Source: a bacterium (GTDB lineage Bacteria; Spirochaetota; UBA4802; UBA5550). Taken from it: DNA of 7,375 nucleotides. Position 1 is the stretch's first letter. Each line of letters starts with the position of its first letter. The stretch covers positions 1-7,375 of the forward strand of contig JAAENB010000999.1 of the NCBI GenBank assembly GCA_024224995.1. The letters are read 5' to 3'. The notes under the pieces were generated by a model. The model was given only the letters and a program-made list of their open reading frames with translations, did not search any database and was not told the origin of the DNA. A program made the position numbers and the translations under genes. This document shows, in pieces, positions 5,121 through 7,375 of the stretch.

Positions 5121-7232
5121 ATGCATAAGTCAATTAAACCGGGGGCAGGAATGCGATATTGGGGGATATTTTGTTTTATCGGTCTGTTTTTTTTATTCCC
5201 CGCGAAAATCTTTTCCGGGCCTGTGCTTACCCTGGAAGAGGGAAAAGGTCGCTATTTCCTGGGACCGGCTCTTGAGATCCTGGAAGATCAAGAAGCCGAA
5301 CTGACTCTTAGCGATGTACAATCGCCCTCATTTTCAAGTAAATTTAAAAAAAATCCCCATAAAGTCCCGGGCTTTGGTTTTACCGATTCCGCCTACTGGG
5401 TCCGGTTTACTGTAGAGTCGAAACGGAAAAAAACTGAAAAATGGTTCCTGGAACTGGCTCACCCCTTAATGGACTCATTTGAACTATATATTCCTTCCCG
5501 TGATGGAAGCTATATTCCGAAAAAAACCGGCTATCTATTGCCCTTTGAGGAAAGAGAGATCCCTAACCGCTATTTTGTCTTTCAACTGGATATTAGTCCC
5601 GGAGAAATTTTAACCTATTATTGCCGCTTTAAGAACGGCGACAGGATGGAAATTCCTTTGCGGTTATGGTCTCCCCGGGATTTTTCAAAAAGAGATCATT
5701 CGCGGCAGTATATCTTAGGTGTCTTTTATGGTCTCATGTTTGTGATGATGCTCTATAACTTTATACTCTTTTTTTATGTGGGAGACCGGTCTTATTTATA
5801 TTACGTTATTTATTTGATAATATTCAATGTTTACCTGTTAACGCAAAACGGCCTGGCCTATGAATATTTTTGGCCCGATTCATTACGCGAATATAATCAT
5901 TATATGCCCCTGGTTATTCTGGCTACCCTGTTTTCAATTGTACAGTTTACCCAGTCCTATCTTAATACAAAAGCGAATGCCGGTCGCCTTAACCGGGTAT
6001 TGGATTTTTTAAAACTGGTTTTGTTTTTACTGGTCTTTCTTCCTTTTTTTACCAGCTACCAGGCAGCGCTGCAGGTGGATATATTCATGGTCCTTGTAAC
6101 AATAATAGCGGTATTTGCGACCGCTATTTGGGAGCTCATGAGAAAGTACCGGCCCGCGATCTTTTTCCTGCTGGCATGGACCTGCGGGCTTCTTGGCGGG
6201 GTAATTTATACCCTAAAAGCCTATTCAATCGTTCCTTCGAATTTGTTTACCGCCTATGGCATACAGGTAGGAGCTGCCATTGAAGTTGTCCTTATTTCTC
6301 TTGGTCTGGGAGACCGTATTACAATCTTAAAAAGGGATAAAGAGATTGCCGATGAAAAAGCGATCAAAAGCCTCAAGGAAACAGCGCAATTACGGGAAGA
6401 GTTTGTGTCGAAGCTCGAACAAAAGGTTGCGGAAAGAACCGAAGAATTGACTAAAACAAACAGGGAGCTGCATTACGCCCAAAAAGTAGCGGAACGTGAT
6501 ATGCGTATGGCTGTGAATGTGCAGGAGAATTTCCTGCCTCAATCGGTCCCGGTGTCGGCGCAGTGGGAAATAGCATATATTTTCCGGCCCATGAGTGAAG
6601 TATCGGGCGATTTTTATGATTTTTATATGCGTGATAATACTCTTACGGGTGTGGGTATCTTTGATGTTTCCGGACACGGTATCGCGTCGGGGCTTGTTAC
6701 TATGATTGCCAAATCGATCATTTTCCGGTTTCTTAACGAGGGATACGGCAGGAACTTAAGCGATGTGCTGGCCGAAGCCAATGAAGAGCTGCAAATTGAG
6801 ATTGAGAATATTGAGCAATATGTTACGGGTATTATATTACGGTTTAGCAATGACTGTATCGAATATGTCAATGCCGCGCACCAGGACCCATATGTAAAAT
6901 CAAAGGACCGGGTTTACAGTCCTCTGGGAGAAAACGGTGAATCTATTGCCGGTGTTGTCCTGGGACTGTCGGGGTTTGAACTTCCCTATGATACCATATC
7001 CTTTGAGGTCGAAAAAGGGGACTATATTGTTCTCAATACCGATTGCCTCTCGGAAGCCATGACGAACAACGAGGAATACGGCACTAAAAGAATTAAAGAA
7101 TCCCTGCGAAAAGCTCCTTCCGGCTCCGCTGAAGAAGTGCTTACCCACATGCTGGAAGACTTCTACGCCTTTGTTGACGACAAAGAACACCTCCCCGATG
7201 ATTTGACGGTTATCGTGCTGAAGAGATTGTAA
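5121..7232 (+). CDS. 7TM-DISM receptor fused to a SpoIIE/PP2C-type serine/threonine phosphatase
   Basis: The 703-residue protein starts with a signal peptide (hydrophobic stretch about 12-30), then an extracytoplasmic 7TMR-DISMED2-like sensor (about 37-185; FTDSAYWVRFTV at 87-98) and seven membrane helices at about 197-220, 224-242, 261-278, 296-312, 319-337, 345-365 and 376-396. A coiled coil (about 403-465) leads to a cytoplasmic PPM/SpoIIE phosphatase (about 485-703). The metal-binding acidic motifs are present: SGDFYD (Asp497), DVSGHG (Asp515), Asp641, and DDLT (Asp693/694). The usual TDG motif reads TDC at 640-642. Such enzymes dephosphorylate STAS-domain anti-sigma antagonists in partner-switching pathways; no such partner is in the window, so the target is unknown. 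The ATG at 5121 keeps the full ORF but lacks a ribosome binding site; the ATG at 5151, preceded by GGGGGCAGGA, would give a shorter, equally good signal peptide. Confidence 0.9.
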   Translation: MHKSIKPGAGMRYWGIFCFIGLFFLFPAKIFSGPVLTLEEGKGRYFLGPALEILEDQEAELTLSDVQSPSFSSKFKKNPHKVPGFGFTDSAYWVRFTVESKRKKTEKWFLELAHPLMDSFELYIPSRDGSYIPKKTGYLLPFEEREIPNRYFVFQLDISPGEILTYYCRFKNGDRMEIPLRLWSPRDFSKRDHSRQYILGVFYGLMFVMMLYNFILFFYVGDRSYLYYVIYLIIFNVYLLTQNGLAYEYFWPDSLREYNHYMPLVILATLFSIVQFTQSYLNTKANAGRLNRVLDFLKLVLFLLVFLPFFTSYQAALQVDIFMVLVTIIAVFATAIWELMRKYRPAIFFLLAWTCGLLGGVIYTLKAYSIVPSNLFTAYGIQVGAAIEVVLISLGLGDRITILKRDKEIADEKAIKSLKETAQLREEFVSKLEQKVAERTEELTKTNRELHYAQKVAERDMRMAVNVQENFLPQSVPVSAQWEIAYIFRPMSEVSGDFYDFYMRDNTLTGVGIFDVSGHGIASGLVTMIAKSIIFRFLNEGYGRNLSDVLAEANEELQIEIENIEQYVTGIILRFSNDCIEYVNAAHQDPYVKSKDRVYSPLGENGESIAGVVLGLSGFELPYDTISFEVEKGDYIVLNTDCLSEAMTNNEEYGTKRIKESLRKAPSGSAEEVLTHMLEDFYAFVDDKEHLPDDLTVIVLKRL

Positions 7233-7240
7233 CTCTCTCA

Positions 7241-7375
7241 AGAAACTAAATTGTGCAAGTGAGCGGGCCTGGAAGCATCCCTCTTCTAAATGCTGCGGAG
7301 CGAGTTCCGAACGTTCTGCAGAGGTATTACTCCCGGTAGGCATAATTTACATTCCGGGTTGATATACCTTATATA
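7241..7375 (+). repeat. Hairpin repeat C, chimeric copy (A-type left half, B-type right half), cut by window end
   Basis: The left half (7241-7299) has the AGAAACTAAAT end, GCGGGCCTGGAAG and the arm CATCCCTCTTCTAAATG, matching the A type. The right half (7295-7375) matches 212-292 of repeat B at 77 of 81 positions without gaps. The two halves meet at GCGGA (7295-7299). Because the halves come from different subtypes, its arms do not pair with each other as they do in B and D. It begins 8 nt after the stop of the receptor-phosphatase gene, and no clear intrinsic terminator lies between. Confidence 0.75.

Overview
The window looks like a chromosomal segment of a mid-GC bacterium, most plausibly a spirochaete of the Treponema type. 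The main reason is the 7TM-DISM receptor fused to a SpoIIE/PP2C phosphatase, an architecture abundant in spirochaetes. This assignment is an inference and was not tested against any database. All four convincing genes lie on the + strand.

Layout: 1-300 holds two adjacent hairpin-type repeats (called A and B here). A good sigma70-type promoter at 347-375 then leads to gene 1 (402-2504), a fused ADP-forming acyl-CoA/acetyl-CoA synthetase. The 172-nt gap that follows holds a promoter with perfect hexamers but a 19-bp spacer, two palindromic operator-like sites, and a strong Shine-Dalgarno. It leads to gene 2 (2677-4332), an AMP-forming fatty acyl-CoA ligase of the ACSF2/YngI type. A third repeat (D, 4419-4600) with nearly perfect 31-bp arms ends just before gene 3 (4607-5065), a small MerR-family regulator. 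Gene 4 (5121-7232) is a membrane receptor-phosphatase. The right edge (7241-7375) is a fourth repeat (C).

How the genes may work together: genes 1 and 2 both handle acyl-CoA thioesters, one conserving energy as ATP, the other spending ATP to AMP to activate an acid. The MerR protein is a candidate regulator of the gene 2 promoter, because 19-bp spacers are typical of MerR-activated promoters, but the spacer has no clear dyad. The receptor-phosphatase probably starts a partner-switching (STAS/anti-sigma) pathway whose other members are not in the window.

The most unusual material is the repeat family. Copies share outer ends and a central GAGCGGAGCGAG loop but carry different arms, and the arm changes are matched on both sides of the hairpin. 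Copy C has exactly the sequence expected if a neighbouring A-B pair lost 206 bp between two GCGGA repeats. The matching B and C halves also flank the whole gene block as direct repeats.
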